Shown here: one piece after another, positions 16,375 through 22,988 of the stretch
Layout: each line of letters opens with the position of its first letter
Position numbering within the stretch: position 1 is the first letter of the stretch
DNA from: a virus
Reading direction: 5' to 3' (one strand)
Virus record (IMG/VR): IMGVR_UViG_3300025674_000135
Location: 1 to 38,102 of that record
DNA length: 38,102 nt
Program-made: the position numbers and the translations under genes
The notes under the pieces: generated by a model
What the model saw: only the letters and a program-made list of their open reading frames with translations
What the model was told of the DNA's origin: nothing
Databases searched by the model: none

Positions 16375-16400
16375 AAAAGGGGCGATTAGCCCCTCTTAGT
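16371..16400. terminator. Bidirectional intrinsic terminator between the two opposing blocks
   Basis: GGGGC at 16379-16383 pairs with GCCCC at 16389-16393 around the loop GATTA. On the minus strand the stem is followed by TTTTTTAT, a classic terminator for the leftward block. On the plus strand the tail TCTTAG is weaker but still ends the peptide unit. Both converging transcription blocks end here. Confidence 0.85.
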
Positions 16401-16431
16401 TCGGTAATATGTCATTGGTTTTAGAAAGAGA

Positions 16432-16698
16432 TTATCTCCTTTCTTTTTCTAATTGTCTTTGTAAATTAGCCATAGCTCTCCAAGCTACAGCCGCCCAATC
16501 ACCTTCAAGCATATGACGCATCAGCGAGTCTAGCTCGTCTTGTGATTTACTCTTATCCCACCAGACCTTATCGCCATGGTGTTGTTTGCTACCCGCTACT
16601 GATTGCTTTGTTACCTCAACAATAGCATCGGGAAAGTATTTAATGAATCCAGTATAAACTGGTATATCTTTACGTTCTTGTGCATCTGTTGGTAGCAT
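16432..16698 (-). CDS. dATP/dGTP diphosphohydrolase-like protein (DUF5664-like), 88 aa
   Basis: An 88-residue protein with the order RKDIPVYTGFIKYFPDAI, then KQHHGDKVWWDKSKS, then SLMRHMLEG and AAVAWRAMANLQRQLEKE. This run (KYFPDA, H-rich loop with W-D, LMRH, AWRALA) is the pattern I know from the phage dATP/dGTP diphosphohydrolase N-terminal or DUF5664 group. Such enzymes would adjust or remove specific dNTPs during phage replication. The activity is inferred from family naming and has not been tested for this protein. It is the last gene of the leftward block, with a hairpin and the bidirectional terminator after its stop. Its ATG overlaps the upstream TAA by one base. Confidence 0.65.
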   Translation of the reverse strand: MLPTDAQERKDIPVYTGFIKYFPDAIVEVTKQSVAGSKQHHGDKVWWDKSKSQDELDSLMRHMLEGDWAAVAWRAMANLQRQLEKERR

Positions 16699-16904
16699 TA
16701 AAGACCATCCATCTCTCGCTCATCTATAGGCTCGATGCCTTCACAATAAACGGTATCATCTTCCTCTTCAACCATAGATATTTCGATTGGTTGCTCGAAA
16801 GCCCAACTCAATATTGTTGATGCTAATTCAACTGCATCCTCTGGTGTTTCTCCATCTGTCTTCATCTCAACAGATATATCACCTAGTGTAAATTTCATCC
16901 TCAT
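16698..16904 (-). CDS. Hypothetical acidic protein, 68 aa
   Basis: A small, very acidic protein with an N-terminal beta strand pair (MKFTLGDISVEMKTDGET), then a helix (PEDAVELASTILSW) and an acidic tail. I chose the ATG at 16904 because it overlaps the upstream stop (TAATG). The TTG at 16913 is less likely. The protein could bind a partner through the acidic tail, but I recognise no family. Translationally coupled on both sides. Confidence 0.55.
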   Translation of the reverse strand: MRMKFTLGDISVEMKTDGETPEDAVELASTILSWAFEQPIEISMVEEEDDTVYCEGIEPIDEREMDGL

Positions 16905-17044
16905 TATAGACAAACCTTTCTAGCGTATCTCATTGCCCGCTTTACACTTTCAACTGTTATCTCTAACGTAAATGCTACCGTTTCAATATCGTATAACTTT
17001 ACTAACTGCTCTATCATTACCGCTTTGCGTTTACTATATGCCAT
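16904..17044 (-). CDS. Small helical DNA-binding-like protein, 46 aa
   Basis: A 46-residue basic ORF beginning MAYSKRKAVMIEQLVKLYD and continuing with TVAFTLEITVESVKRAMRYA. The second half has the spacing of a helix-turn-helix recognition pair (VAFTLEIT-VESVKRAMRYARK). It overlaps the nuclease-like gene upstream by 11 bases and the next gene by one base. A small DNA-binding or regulatory protein is the best guess; certainty is low. Confidence 0.5.
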   Translation of the reverse strand: MAYSKRKAVMIEQLVKLYDIETVAFTLEITVESVKRAMRYARKVCL

Positions 17045-17528
17045 CTTTACTCCATACTCTGTTGTTTAGGTTAATTAAATCTATCATCTTTACTTGTGTT
17101 ATTAAATCTTCTCTGCCTTTGCGGGTGTATCCTTTATACAGGGCATCACTAGACTTGGTTACCATATCCGTTAGGTCGCATTTCTTGTTAGCCATTGCGA
17201 GTAGGTCTTTGCGTTTGACGAGAATAAAGTCATCATCCCGCTCGAATGCAAGTATGTCAACACACGACACGAGCCAACCATCTCGTCCTTGTACGTTCTT
17301 ATACTCAAGCCACACGATGGTCTCTTGCTCATCAACATCGGCTCTGCCAATTCTCTTTTTACTTTTAACATCGATGGTTCCGAAGTCGGTATAAAAATCA
17401 ATGTGTTTGTATTGCTCTTTCGGTGTCGCTCTTCTCGCATTCGGGTCACGCAGTTTAACAAGTTCATAAAATTGCTCCTCTAGTTTTTGCCCTCTATCCC
17501 AACTCTGTTTAAAATCTCTGGCTCTCAT
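17034..17528 (-). CDS. PD-(D/E)XK-type nuclease-like protein, 164 aa
   Basis: A 164-residue protein. The region YKHIDFYTDFGTIDVKSKKR carries an Asp followed after a beta turn by D-V-K, the core shape of PD-(D/E)XK nucleases. It is followed by a strand with WLEYKNV and later by a basic C-terminal helix region. Such small phage proteins often act as resolvases or recombination nucleases. It overlaps the upstream 25-residue membrane peptide gene (ATGA). Catalytic residues are proposed by eye, and a structural comparison would be needed to settle them. Confidence 0.5.
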   Translation of the reverse strand: MRARDFKQSWDRGQKLEEQFYELVKLRDPNARRATPKEQYKHIDFYTDFGTIDVKSKKRIGRADVDEQETIVWLEYKNVQGRDGWLVSCVDILAFERDDDFILVKRKDLLAMANKKCDLTDMVTKSSDALYKGYTRKGREDLITQVKMIDLINLNNRVWSKDGI

Positions 17529-17602
17529 TGATTACCACTCATAACGGCTATGGCTACAACCATTACGCATAAACCAACTAATACAATATCCCACTCAATC
17601 AT
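17525..17602 (-). CDS. Tiny single-span membrane peptide, 25 aa
   Basis: A 25-residue ORF that is almost entirely one transmembrane helix (IVLVGLCVMVVAIAVM), with the acidic residues E and D at the N-terminus. It has a perfect GGAGGG ribosome site before ATG 17602, and its stop overlaps the next ATG (ATGA). Two more peptides of this kind lie at 18129-18203 and 18200-18295. The strong ribosome site and coupling argue that it is translated. Function unknown; possibly a membrane-acting early peptide. Confidence 0.6.
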   Translation of the reverse strand: MIEWDIVLVGLCVMVVAIAVMSGNQ

Positions 17603-18139
17603 TTAACCCTCCTTTTTAAATGCCATTCTATTTAATATGTTTGGACTATAACATAATTCCATAACAGTCTTATGTTTTTCATCTGGTATAAATGGATCAA
17701 CTTCTTTTAACGAAGAGAAAAACGCTTTTGTCTCTTGGCTAAACCACATCTCTGTAGTTACTATGTTTATCTCACCACCAACGCACAACGATCTTATCAT
17801 TCCGTTTGCAAAATCTTTGTCTAATAAATTTAATTCTGGTTGATCTGGAAAAGGCTCTGGGTTAAACATCCAATAATTTTTAATATAATTATCTGGCATT
17901 TGATCTTGTACGATACATCGAGCATCTGTCAGTAAGACCTTTATGTTGTTAGCATCTTTATTATTTAATATAAATTGATTTGCTTTTTGTGGATGAATCT
18001 CAATGCCTATAAAATTAGTGCTTGGGTATCGTTTGCTTCTGGCTGTAAGAAACCTTCCGTAACAAAAACCTATCTCAACTTCTAGTGGTCTGTCTGGAAA
18101 GTCAAAAACCTTTTTATATTCTATAGTTTTAAGCGTCAT
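17603..18139 (-). CDS. TrmB-like class I SAM-dependent methyltransferase, diverged
   Basis: A 178-residue protein. Residues 19-24 (LEVEIG) with GRFL form the SAM-binding start of the TrmB tRNA (guanine-N7) methyltransferase type, and FIGIEIHP at 43-50 is the second SAM contact strand. The motif equivalent to FPDPWPKxRH of TrmB reads FNPEPFPDQPE here (about 92-102), so the usual Asp and the Lys/Arg-His that handle tRNA are changed. The fold is probably that of TrmB but the substrate may differ (tRNA, another RNA or phage DNA). I chose ATG 18139 over the TTG three bases upstream. It follows two tiny membrane peptides and has a 10-base overlap with one of them. Confidence 0.7.
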   Translation of the reverse strand: MTLKTIEYKKVFDFPDRPLEVEIGFCYGRFLTARSKRYPSTNFIGIEIHPQKANQFILNNKDANNIKVLLTDARCIVQDQMPDNYIKNYWMFNPEPFPDQPELNLLDKDFANGMIRSLCVGGEINIVTTEMWFSQETKAFFSSLKEVDPFIPDEKHKTVMELCYSPNILNRMAFKKEG

Positions 18140-18203
18140 CAAACATCCATACTGTTACCATTATCAACATCACAACACATAGCATGAAACCAAGTTCAAT
18201 CAT
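18129..18203 (-). CDS. Tiny single-span membrane peptide, 24 aa
   Basis: A 24-residue ORF (MIELGFMLCVVMLIMVTVWM and a short acidic end), one hydrophobic helix throughout. ATG 18203 overlaps the stop of the preceding peptide gene as ATGA, and its end overlaps the methyltransferase start. No strong ribosome site of its own is seen, so it would depend on coupling. Length and overlap make it plausible but not certain. Confidence 0.5.
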   Translation of the reverse strand: MIELGFMLCVVMLIMVTVWMFDDA

Positions 18204-18295
18204 TTTAAATACTCTGAATAATCTCTAATCATTAAACATATAATAACTACTAGAAATAGTATCATACTTAAATTAAACCAATAATCCTTATCCAT
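18200..18295 (-). CDS. Small single-span membrane peptide, 31 aa
   Basis: A 31-residue ORF with a polar start (MDKDYWFNL), one helix (SMILFLVVIICLMI) and a charged end (RDYSEYLK). It overlaps the end of the NinG/HNH-like gene by 8 bases and is followed by an ATGA overlap with the next peptide. GAGATGATAA upstream gives a weak ribosome site. Function unknown. Confidence 0.55.
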   Translation of the reverse strand: MDKDYWFNLSMILFLVVIICLMIRDYSEYLK

Positions 18296-18713
18296 TTATC
18301 ATCTCCTGTATCATTTTATAATATGCTTCCCCGTAGTCAGAGCCGTCAGCGAGCGTGTTCTCGTGGAGTTCAGCTAGGGTTGATGTTGGTATCTTAAATT
18401 TTAACTTAGCCATTCGCATCAGATAATCGTATCGCTCTGGAAACTTGGCTTTGAACCACTCGGTGGCGTGTAGTACATCCTTGTGCCACCAATGCAGGTG
18501 AGAGTAAGAGGATAGTACCTTCATATTAGATGGGTCTAGTTCCATATTCTTGTGTGTTCCTACGTTCAGAACATGGCTTGCGTGGCAGTTGCTACCAGAA
18601 ACTATTTGACCTGTGTATTGGCAAGTATAATTATCTCTCAACTTCACGCACAACTTAGCCTTTGCGACCAGTTTCTTTGTGTACCACGATCTGTTGTGGG
18701 GTAACTTTGCCAT
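18288..18713 (-). CDS. NinG/Rap- or HNH-like nuclease
   Basis: A 141-residue basic protein. After a Lys-rich helical start it has CQYTG, then CHASHVLNVG, then ELDPSNMKVLSSYSHLHWWH: a Cys turn, a His-x-x-His pair, an Asn and a further His block. That order resembles HNH-type beta-beta-alpha metal folds and the NinG/Rap recombination nucleases of lambdoid phages, which cut recombination intermediates. The second Cys pair of a full zinc site is not obvious. The gene starts within 20 bases of a hairpin, and SD-like sequence is weak. Nuclease class is fairly likely; the specific family is less certain. Confidence 0.6.
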   Translation of the reverse strand: MAKLPHNRSWYTKKLVAKAKLCVKLRDNYTCQYTGQIVSGSNCHASHVLNVGTHKNMELDPSNMKVLSSYSHLHWWHKDVLHATEWFKAKFPERYDYLMRMAKLKFKIPTSTLAELHENTLADGSDYGEAYYKMIQEMING

Positions 18714-18799
18714 AAATAATGCCTAGTATGTAATAGGGCTAGGCTCTCCTTGAGGAATAACGGAAATAGGTGATTACATTTCACCAACGCTTATGCAAA
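18714..18799 (-). other. Gap with hairpin upstream of the NinG/HNH-like gene
   Basis: An 86-base gap without an ORF. On the minus strand GCCTAG and CTAGGC pair across a 12-base loop just before the next gene's ATG. The A-G-G part of the stem is the only ribosome-site-like sequence, so the hairpin could hide or control it. No promoter is seen. Confidence 0.4.
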
Positions 18800-19459
18800 T
18801 TAAAAAGGTATATCGTCTAGCATTTCTTTAGACTCTGGCTCTGCCTCTTTTGTTGGCACAACCGAATCATTGAAGTATGCTTGTAGAGTCTTGTCAGCGT
18901 CATCCGCTTCTTGAATCTCATGCTTTGTAATATCTACTAACTCAAAGTTAGGATAGTAGAATCGCCCGATGTTCTCAGACCCTTCAGCTTTTATGTTAGC
19001 TGTTTCTGCATACTTAGCATCAATCCATCGATTGCAGGTTTTACCCTTGAGCTTCAGTTTAACAATATCACCAACACCGATGTCGGCAACAGGGTCTAGG
19101 AGCATAACATATACAATCTTGTAATAGTTAAGACCTTCTTCCTTCAACTCTGCTTTTAAGTCAGAGTATGTACCCTCTTTGAGAAGTTTAGAATCACCGC
19201 CCTTATAGGCATAGACCTTCAACTCATCTGTAGCATACTGAAACTCACTACTTGCTATACTACCTAGCTCTTCAGACCAACCCTCGACCGAGCTACGCTC
19301 ATCAAGTTTGGCGAATCGAAATGCATCGCTAACAAACGTCTGCACTTTATTAATCCCATCCCATACTTTCCATTCTGCACGTTGAGCGTTCCACTCAATG
19401 TTACCTACAGATGGATTCTTAGCAAAAGACTTTTGCTCTACTGGTGCTGTTCTACTCAT
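18800..19459 (-). CDS. Single-stranded DNA-binding protein (gp2.5-like, acidic DDIPF tail)
   Basis: A 219-residue protein with a beta-rich central part (about 70-170, including GDIVKLKLKGKTCNRWID) that fits an OB fold. Its last residues are EMLDDIPF. An acidic C-terminus ending in Asp-Asp-Ile-Pro-Phe is the partner-docking tail of bacterial SSB, and T7 gp2.5 also ends in an acidic tail with a terminal Phe. It would coat single strands and recruit replication proteins. Its location, just after the helicase and the 57-residue gene, supports this. Start ATG 19459 overlaps the upstream stop (ATGA). Confidence 0.7.
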   Translation of the reverse strand: MSRTAPVEQKSFAKNPSVGNIEWNAQRAEWKVWDGINKVQTFVSDAFRFAKLDERSSVEGWSEELGSIASSEFQYATDELKVYAYKGGDSKLLKEGTYSDLKAELKEEGLNYYKIVYVMLLDPVADIGVGDIVKLKLKGKTCNRWIDAKYAETANIKAEGSENIGRFYYPNFELVDITKHEIQEADDADKTLQAYFNDSVVPTKEAEPESKEMLDDIPF

Positions 19460-19629
19460 TTTATGTCCTCGTTGTTAATTACCAGACCTAACCAGTCTGT
19501 GTTTTTATTTTTACTTCTCCACTCATAGTACGGATCGAACTGACTATAGTCAATACCTTTTCTCGAACTTTTATAAGGAAATTTTACCTCCTTTTGGATC
19601 CCGTTCTCTCTGTAGATATATTTTATCAA
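19456..19629 (-). CDS. Small protein with TTG start between helicase and SSB, 57 aa
   Basis: A 57-residue ORF that fills exactly the space between helicase and SSB. The start is TTG 19629, overlapping the helicase stop as TTGA, with TTTGGAG as ribosome site inside the helicase end. The stop overlaps the SSB ATG as ATGA. The protein is basic and aromatic-rich (GIDYSQFDPYYEWRSKNKNT). Perfect coupling on both sides is my main reason to accept it. It could be a replication accessory factor; no family recognised. Confidence 0.55.
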   Translation of the reverse strand: MIKYIYRENGIQKEVKFPYKSSRKGIDYSQFDPYYEWRSKNKNTDWLGLVINNEDIK

Positions 19630-20891
19630 TGCCACTCCAAATGTTTAAAGGTTTGATAGTCTCCCATAAACTCCAGACTCGCAGTCGGGCTTATACCTTG
19701 TCGGTTCTTCTGGAACTTGGCAACGATGTGTGTGCCTTGAATGTCTAGATTCTGTTGTATCAGCTCACCGCTTACCCGTACACCCTCTGATGGTACCTCC
19801 ATCAAGAACAATATAATATCTGCAAAGTTCTCTACATTCTTAGAGTACGCTACAGTATTAGAATCATTCGGGTGGGCAAGTAATACGATAGGTATTTTAA
19901 GATCATCACGCAAAGCCTTGAGCCTACGGATGAAGTGATCATACATAACAGTCTTGCTGTCGAACCTTTCGCCCCCGTCATTAATACAGAGTAGGTTATC
20001 TATGAAAATAATGTCTGCCCCATCCTTCGCCTCGGCTACCGCCCAAGCTCTGATCTCATCTATACTCATACCTTTATCACGAATGCGTAACTCCAAGCAC
20101 TTTACTTGATCATTGGCTAGAGTTGCTTTCACCTTCTCATCTTCGGTTACCCGACCTCTGGCTCTCATCCTGTATGTGTTTACCTGCCCCTTCTGTGCTA
20201 TGAATCTTGGCATCAACTCGGATGACAACATTTCAAGTGAGGCTAGTGGTGCTTTCAGTTTAGTTTCGTGCAGGTGTAGCATCCATTGTAACATCAATGC
20301 GGTCTTACCTGTAGAGCGTGGTGCGTGTAGAATCATAAGCTCAGTAGATAGTCTACCCAAATGGTTTGTCCACTCTGGACACCACCAAGGGCAATGCCCC
20401 ACCTTACCATCTATACAGTCTTGTATAAACTTCTCGCCTAGTACATGAAGCGGTTCATCTTTCTGTACCTCCACGTTCATACCGATTAAACGGCTGAGAA
20501 CTTCGTCTGAGGCACTTTCTCCATCGTAGGCTAACCTTATACCATCTTCTAATATTTTTATCTCAGAACGCAATTTAGCCGTTCTCTTCACTTCTTTAGC
20601 ATAGTGCGTTGAGTAGGCTGATACACCTACTAAATCTTGTAGTGATAATAATCTGTCAAATCCGCCTACCGATTCTAGCTTGTTACGCTTCTCTAACTCG
20701 CTTCCTATCATAACGGCATCGATAGCAGGATTCTCGATATACATATCTAATAGTACCTGCCATAAGATTTGATTCTTCCTATCGTAGAAGTCTTCTGGTT
20801 TTACATCTAGCTTGCCGATGCGTGAGGGGTCTAACAAACACGACCCCAACACGCCCTCCTCACTTTCCATATGAAATGGCATATTCCTCAT
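19626..20891 (-). CDS. DnaB-like replicative DNA helicase
   Basis: A 421-residue protein with the DnaB layout. The N-terminal helical domain (about 5-110) includes SEEGVLGSCLLDP. A RecA-type ATPase domain has the Walker A-like HAPRSTGKTALM (about 189-200), Walker B DIIFIDNLL (about 293-301) and a sensor strand IPIVLLAHP. The Walker A starts with Ala instead of the usual Gly but keeps GKT. The enzyme would unwind DNA at the fork by 5'-3' translocation. No primase or polymerase is encoded, so it must work with host DnaG and Pol III. It overlaps the initiator gene upstream by ATGA, suggesting loader and helicase are made together. Confidence 0.9.
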   Translation of the reverse strand: MRNMPFHMESEEGVLGSCLLDPSRIGKLDVKPEDFYDRKNQILWQVLLDMYIENPAIDAVMIGSELEKRNKLESVGGFDRLLSLQDLVGVSAYSTHYAKEVKRTAKLRSEIKILEDGIRLAYDGESASDEVLSRLIGMNVEVQKDEPLHVLGEKFIQDCIDGKVGHCPWWCPEWTNHLGRLSTELMILHAPRSTGKTALMLQWMLHLHETKLKAPLASLEMLSSELMPRFIAQKGQVNTYRMRARGRVTEDEKVKATLANDQVKCLELRIRDKGMSIDEIRAWAVAEAKDGADIIFIDNLLCINDGGERFDSKTVMYDHFIRRLKALRDDLKIPIVLLAHPNDSNTVAYSKNVENFADIILFLMEVPSEGVRVSGELIQQNLDIQGTHIVAKFQKNRQGISPTASLEFMGDYQTFKHLEWH

Positions 20892-21511
20892 AGTTCAACT
20901 GCCTTCCTTTCCTCTTGTTTAATTATCTCATCTTCCCACATACGATTCGTAGGGTTTATCCAACCTTGAAAATCCTTGCGGTACTTATACTCTCTTGCAT
21001 CTATGTATGCAGGTATGGCTTTCGTTATCGCAATCTTATCTTCATACGACAGCTTCTTCCAATACCTCATAGCTGTTTGCTTGTTGCCCTTACGTCCATA
21101 CTGAATCCAGACAGTCTCAAATAAGTTATCTGTTTCTGTATCTGGTTTAGTATATGGTATAGGTTGCTCAGTTCTTGACTCTCGAATGTTTATTTCTGAA
21201 CATTGGATTCTGTCAGATAGAGCATACCACTTGGTCTGATCGTAGCCTATAGCATTGAAGTTGCCAGACTCGATTAATCCCTCTGCCTCCATATCTCTCA
21301 ACAGTCGACTGATCTTCTGTCGTGACCAATATGGATAATGGTGGCTCATATCAGATGCGGATTGGTACATCCACACCTTGTTGTTGTGCTGATGGGTAGT
21401 CTTATCTTTGTTCTGATTACACCAAAAGCGAATGTGCTGTAGGAGCAGGGATTTCTCAACCCCATACTCCACAGCCTCCTGCACGTTAAATGCATGGCAT
21501 TCTCTATTCAT
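20888..21511 (-). CDS. Replication initiator / helicase-loader-like protein
   Basis: A 207-residue protein. The first part (about 10-105) looks like a winged-helix DNA-binding domain (YGVEKSLLLQHIRFW, then RQKISRLLRDMEAEGLIESG). The C-terminal part (about 130-195) has FETVWIQYGRKGNKQTAMRY and DFQGWINPTNRMWEDE, the short helical domain typical of phage replication proteins that bind or load DnaB-type helicases. It would bind the origin and bring in the helicase encoded immediately downstream (4-base overlap). The ATG has a strong GGAGGAATA site in the end of the previous gene. The origin itself was not identified. Confidence 0.75.
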   Translation of the reverse strand: MNRECHAFNVQEAVEYGVEKSLLLQHIRFWCNQNKDKTTHQHNNKVWMYQSASDMSHHYPYWSRQKISRLLRDMEAEGLIESGNFNAIGYDQTKWYALSDRIQCSEINIRESRTEQPIPYTKPDTETDNLFETVWIQYGRKGNKQTAMRYWKKLSYEDKIAITKAIPAYIDAREYKYRKDFQGWINPTNRMWEDEIIKQEERKAVEL

Positions 21512-21745
21512 TTATTCCTCCGTATCGTATTGAAACACATACCCTCTAGCGTGAGGATACCTACCTCGTAAGTTTCCTATAATATGACAGCGGTCTATGC
21601 CTGTCAATCTACTTGCTTCGGATATTGAGTTAAAGGTAGCACCCACCGCTAAAAGTGGGGCTTCCTGTTCTGGATGAGTAGTACCTATCTTGTCTGTTAT
21701 TATTACACGACAGCTCTTGCCTTGTCTTGTAGCAATCATATGCAC
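21512..21745 (-). CDS. Small NUMOD1-like helix-turn-helix DNA-binding protein, 77 aa
   Basis: A 77-residue protein whose second half reads FNSISEASRLTGIDRCHIIG followed by an Arg-rich turn and GYVFQYD. A strand, a SISEA-type helix-turn-helix and a final aromatic strand are the features of NUMOD1 modules, usually attached to homing nucleases, but here without a nuclease domain. It may be a regulator of the replication genes that follow. The start overlaps the previous gene by 10 bases. Its coding region also holds a good minus-strand promoter at 21579-21607. Confidence 0.55.
   Translation of the reverse strand: MHMIATRQGKSCRVIITDKIGTTHPEQEAPLLAVGATFNSISEASRLTGIDRCHIIGNLRGRYPHARGYVFQYDTEE
21579..21607 (-). 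promoter_or_regulatory. Internal leftward promoter before the replication genes
   Basis: On the minus strand TTGACA (plus-strand 21602-21607), a 17-base spacer and TATTAT (21579-21584), inside the 77-aa gene. It would transcribe the initiator, helicase and SSB genes independently of the main early promoter. Confidence 0.6.
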
Positions 21746-22695
21746 TCATCCTCTCTGTACTTGACACCTAACATATCTAGCCCACGCTTAACTAAGCATA
21801 CGCCTTGATAGTTGGATTCAATGTCATCAGCTTCGACCACGCTACAACTGTAGCCCTGCTTGGCTTTAGACCCAAACGCAACCACCATAGCTAATGTAGG
21901 CTTGTCATCTGTACTGGCGTTCTTAGCATAAAAGCTAGCCTGTATTTTATGATGTGGCTTAACTTGCTTGCTAGATTTCCAGTCAACAATAGCTAGATGT
22001 CTTACACCTTTGTAGTCAACATAACCTAGCCAATCGTACTGACCAGTCACATTGATGTTAGTGTCACGAACACGAATCTCTGTTTCGATTGTCTCTGGTT
22101 GAAACTTGTCGACCCAATGACCTAGACCATCTGGCAAATGCTCTCCGCTATCATCCTCACCAAGTAAGAACTTCTCGATAGCATCGTGCATAGCTGTGCC
22201 GTTTGTCTGTGCATCGCTTATTGCTCGAACATAATCTTGGTGTGTGCCACCTTGATCGAAAGCCCACTTGATTATGCCGTCAAACCCTCCACCTAAGTTG
22301 AGATAGTTTAACAAGGATGAGATGCGTAAATATCTAGCACCAATACTAGGTGAGAATACATCTTCATCTTCAACCTCGATAGCAACACGAACGCTACCCA
22401 GAATACCTTTGTGTTCTGTGTTCCAACTGTCACCATTGTCGGGGGTGTATGCATAACGCACCACCTCACCGACCTTAGCTTTGACGGCTAGCTCTTGGTT
22501 ACTGCCCTTGTGTCCACCTCTGGATTTAGGAACATAACCAATCTTAACATCCTTATACATAATCTTAACTGCGTTAGGATCGTATGGGTTGTCTGGCTCT
22601 GGAACAAACTGAACCGCACCAGTCGGGCGTAACTCTCGGAGGAGGTGATTCCTCTCCCCCTCTTTGAGTATGCCTGCTGTTGAGAACTCTATCAT
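21736..22695 (-). CDS. HIRAN domain fused to PD-(D/E)XK (RecB/Cas4-like) nuclease
   Basis: A 319-residue protein. Residues about 4-95 form a HIRAN domain (PEPDNPYDPNAVKIMY and IGYVPKSRGG), a fold that binds DNA ends, for example in HLTF. Residues about 160-275 form a RecB-like nuclease with H170, E206, D221 (GQYDW), the IVDWKSSK motif (D238, K240) and a Gln-containing helix (Q252, IQASFYAK). The enzyme likely trims DNA ends in recombination or replication. I chose ATG 22695, which overlaps the upstream stop (ATGA), over a GTG 15 bases earlier. Domain recognition is good; the biological role is inferred. Confidence 0.8.
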   Translation of the reverse strand: MIEFSTAGILKEGERNHLLRELRPTGAVQFVPEPDNPYDPNAVKIMYKDVKIGYVPKSRGGHKGSNQELAVKAKVGEVVRYAYTPDNGDSWNTEHKGILGSVRVAIEVEDEDVFSPSIGARYLRISSLLNYLNLGGGFDGIIKWAFDQGGTHQDYVRAISDAQTNGTAMHDAIEKFLLGEDDSGEHLPDGLGHWVDKFQPETIETEIRVRDTNINVTGQYDWLGYVDYKGVRHLAIVDWKSSKQVKPHHKIQASFYAKNASTDDKPTLAMVVAFGSKAKQGYSCSVVEADDIESNYQGVCLVKRGLDMLGVKYREDECI

Positions 22696-22874
22696 AGATG
22701 TGACCCCCACTTCTCATCGGTGGTTAACATCTCTGCATTAGCTTGCTCTTGTGTCATGTGTTCATCTTGCAATACATTGACGATAAAATCTGCGATACGC
22801 ATCGCTTGCTCATCATCATATGCTAGACCACTTATGTTGAAGTAGCCGTCCTTTCGTTCTATTTCTAATGGCAT
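22692..22874 (-). CDS. Small acidic protein, 60 aa
   Basis: A 60-residue ORF with a strand pair at the start (MPLEIERKDGYFNISGLAY) and a helix (EQAMRIADFIVNVLQDEHMT). A very good ribosome site (AAGGAGGCAAT) precedes the ATG, and the end overlaps the HIRAN-nuclease gene by ATGA. I recognise no family. Coupling suggests a helper of the nuclease, but this is only position-based. Confidence 0.55.
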   Translation of the reverse strand: MPLEIERKDGYFNISGLAYDDEQAMRIADFIVNVLQDEHMTQEQANAEMLTTDEKWGSHL

Positions 22875-22988
22875 ATTGCCTCCTTCATTGTTAATAAAAT
22901 TGGTGTGGGAATAGTATGTGTCAAACGTGGGAAGGGTGTCGTTTTCAACCCTTCAGAAAATGGGCGAGGGAGCCACCCCCGCATTAGG
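22875..22988 (-). promoter_or_regulatory. Gap with hairpin and weak leftward promoter candidate
   Basis: A 114-base gap. The minus strand holds a 7-bp stem (GAAGGGT with ACCCTTC) and then TTGACA (plus-strand 22919-22924), but only a poor -10 at usual spacing (AATTTT at 17, TTTTAT at 19). The gap ends with the strong AAGGAGG site of the 60-aa gene. A restart of transcription here is possible but not firm. Confidence 0.35.

Noticed and set aside
16972-17394. 140-residue plus-strand ORF in the early block
   Set aside because: Antisense to the PD-(D/E)XK-like and 46-aa genes, Ser/Leu-rich string, no ribosome site.
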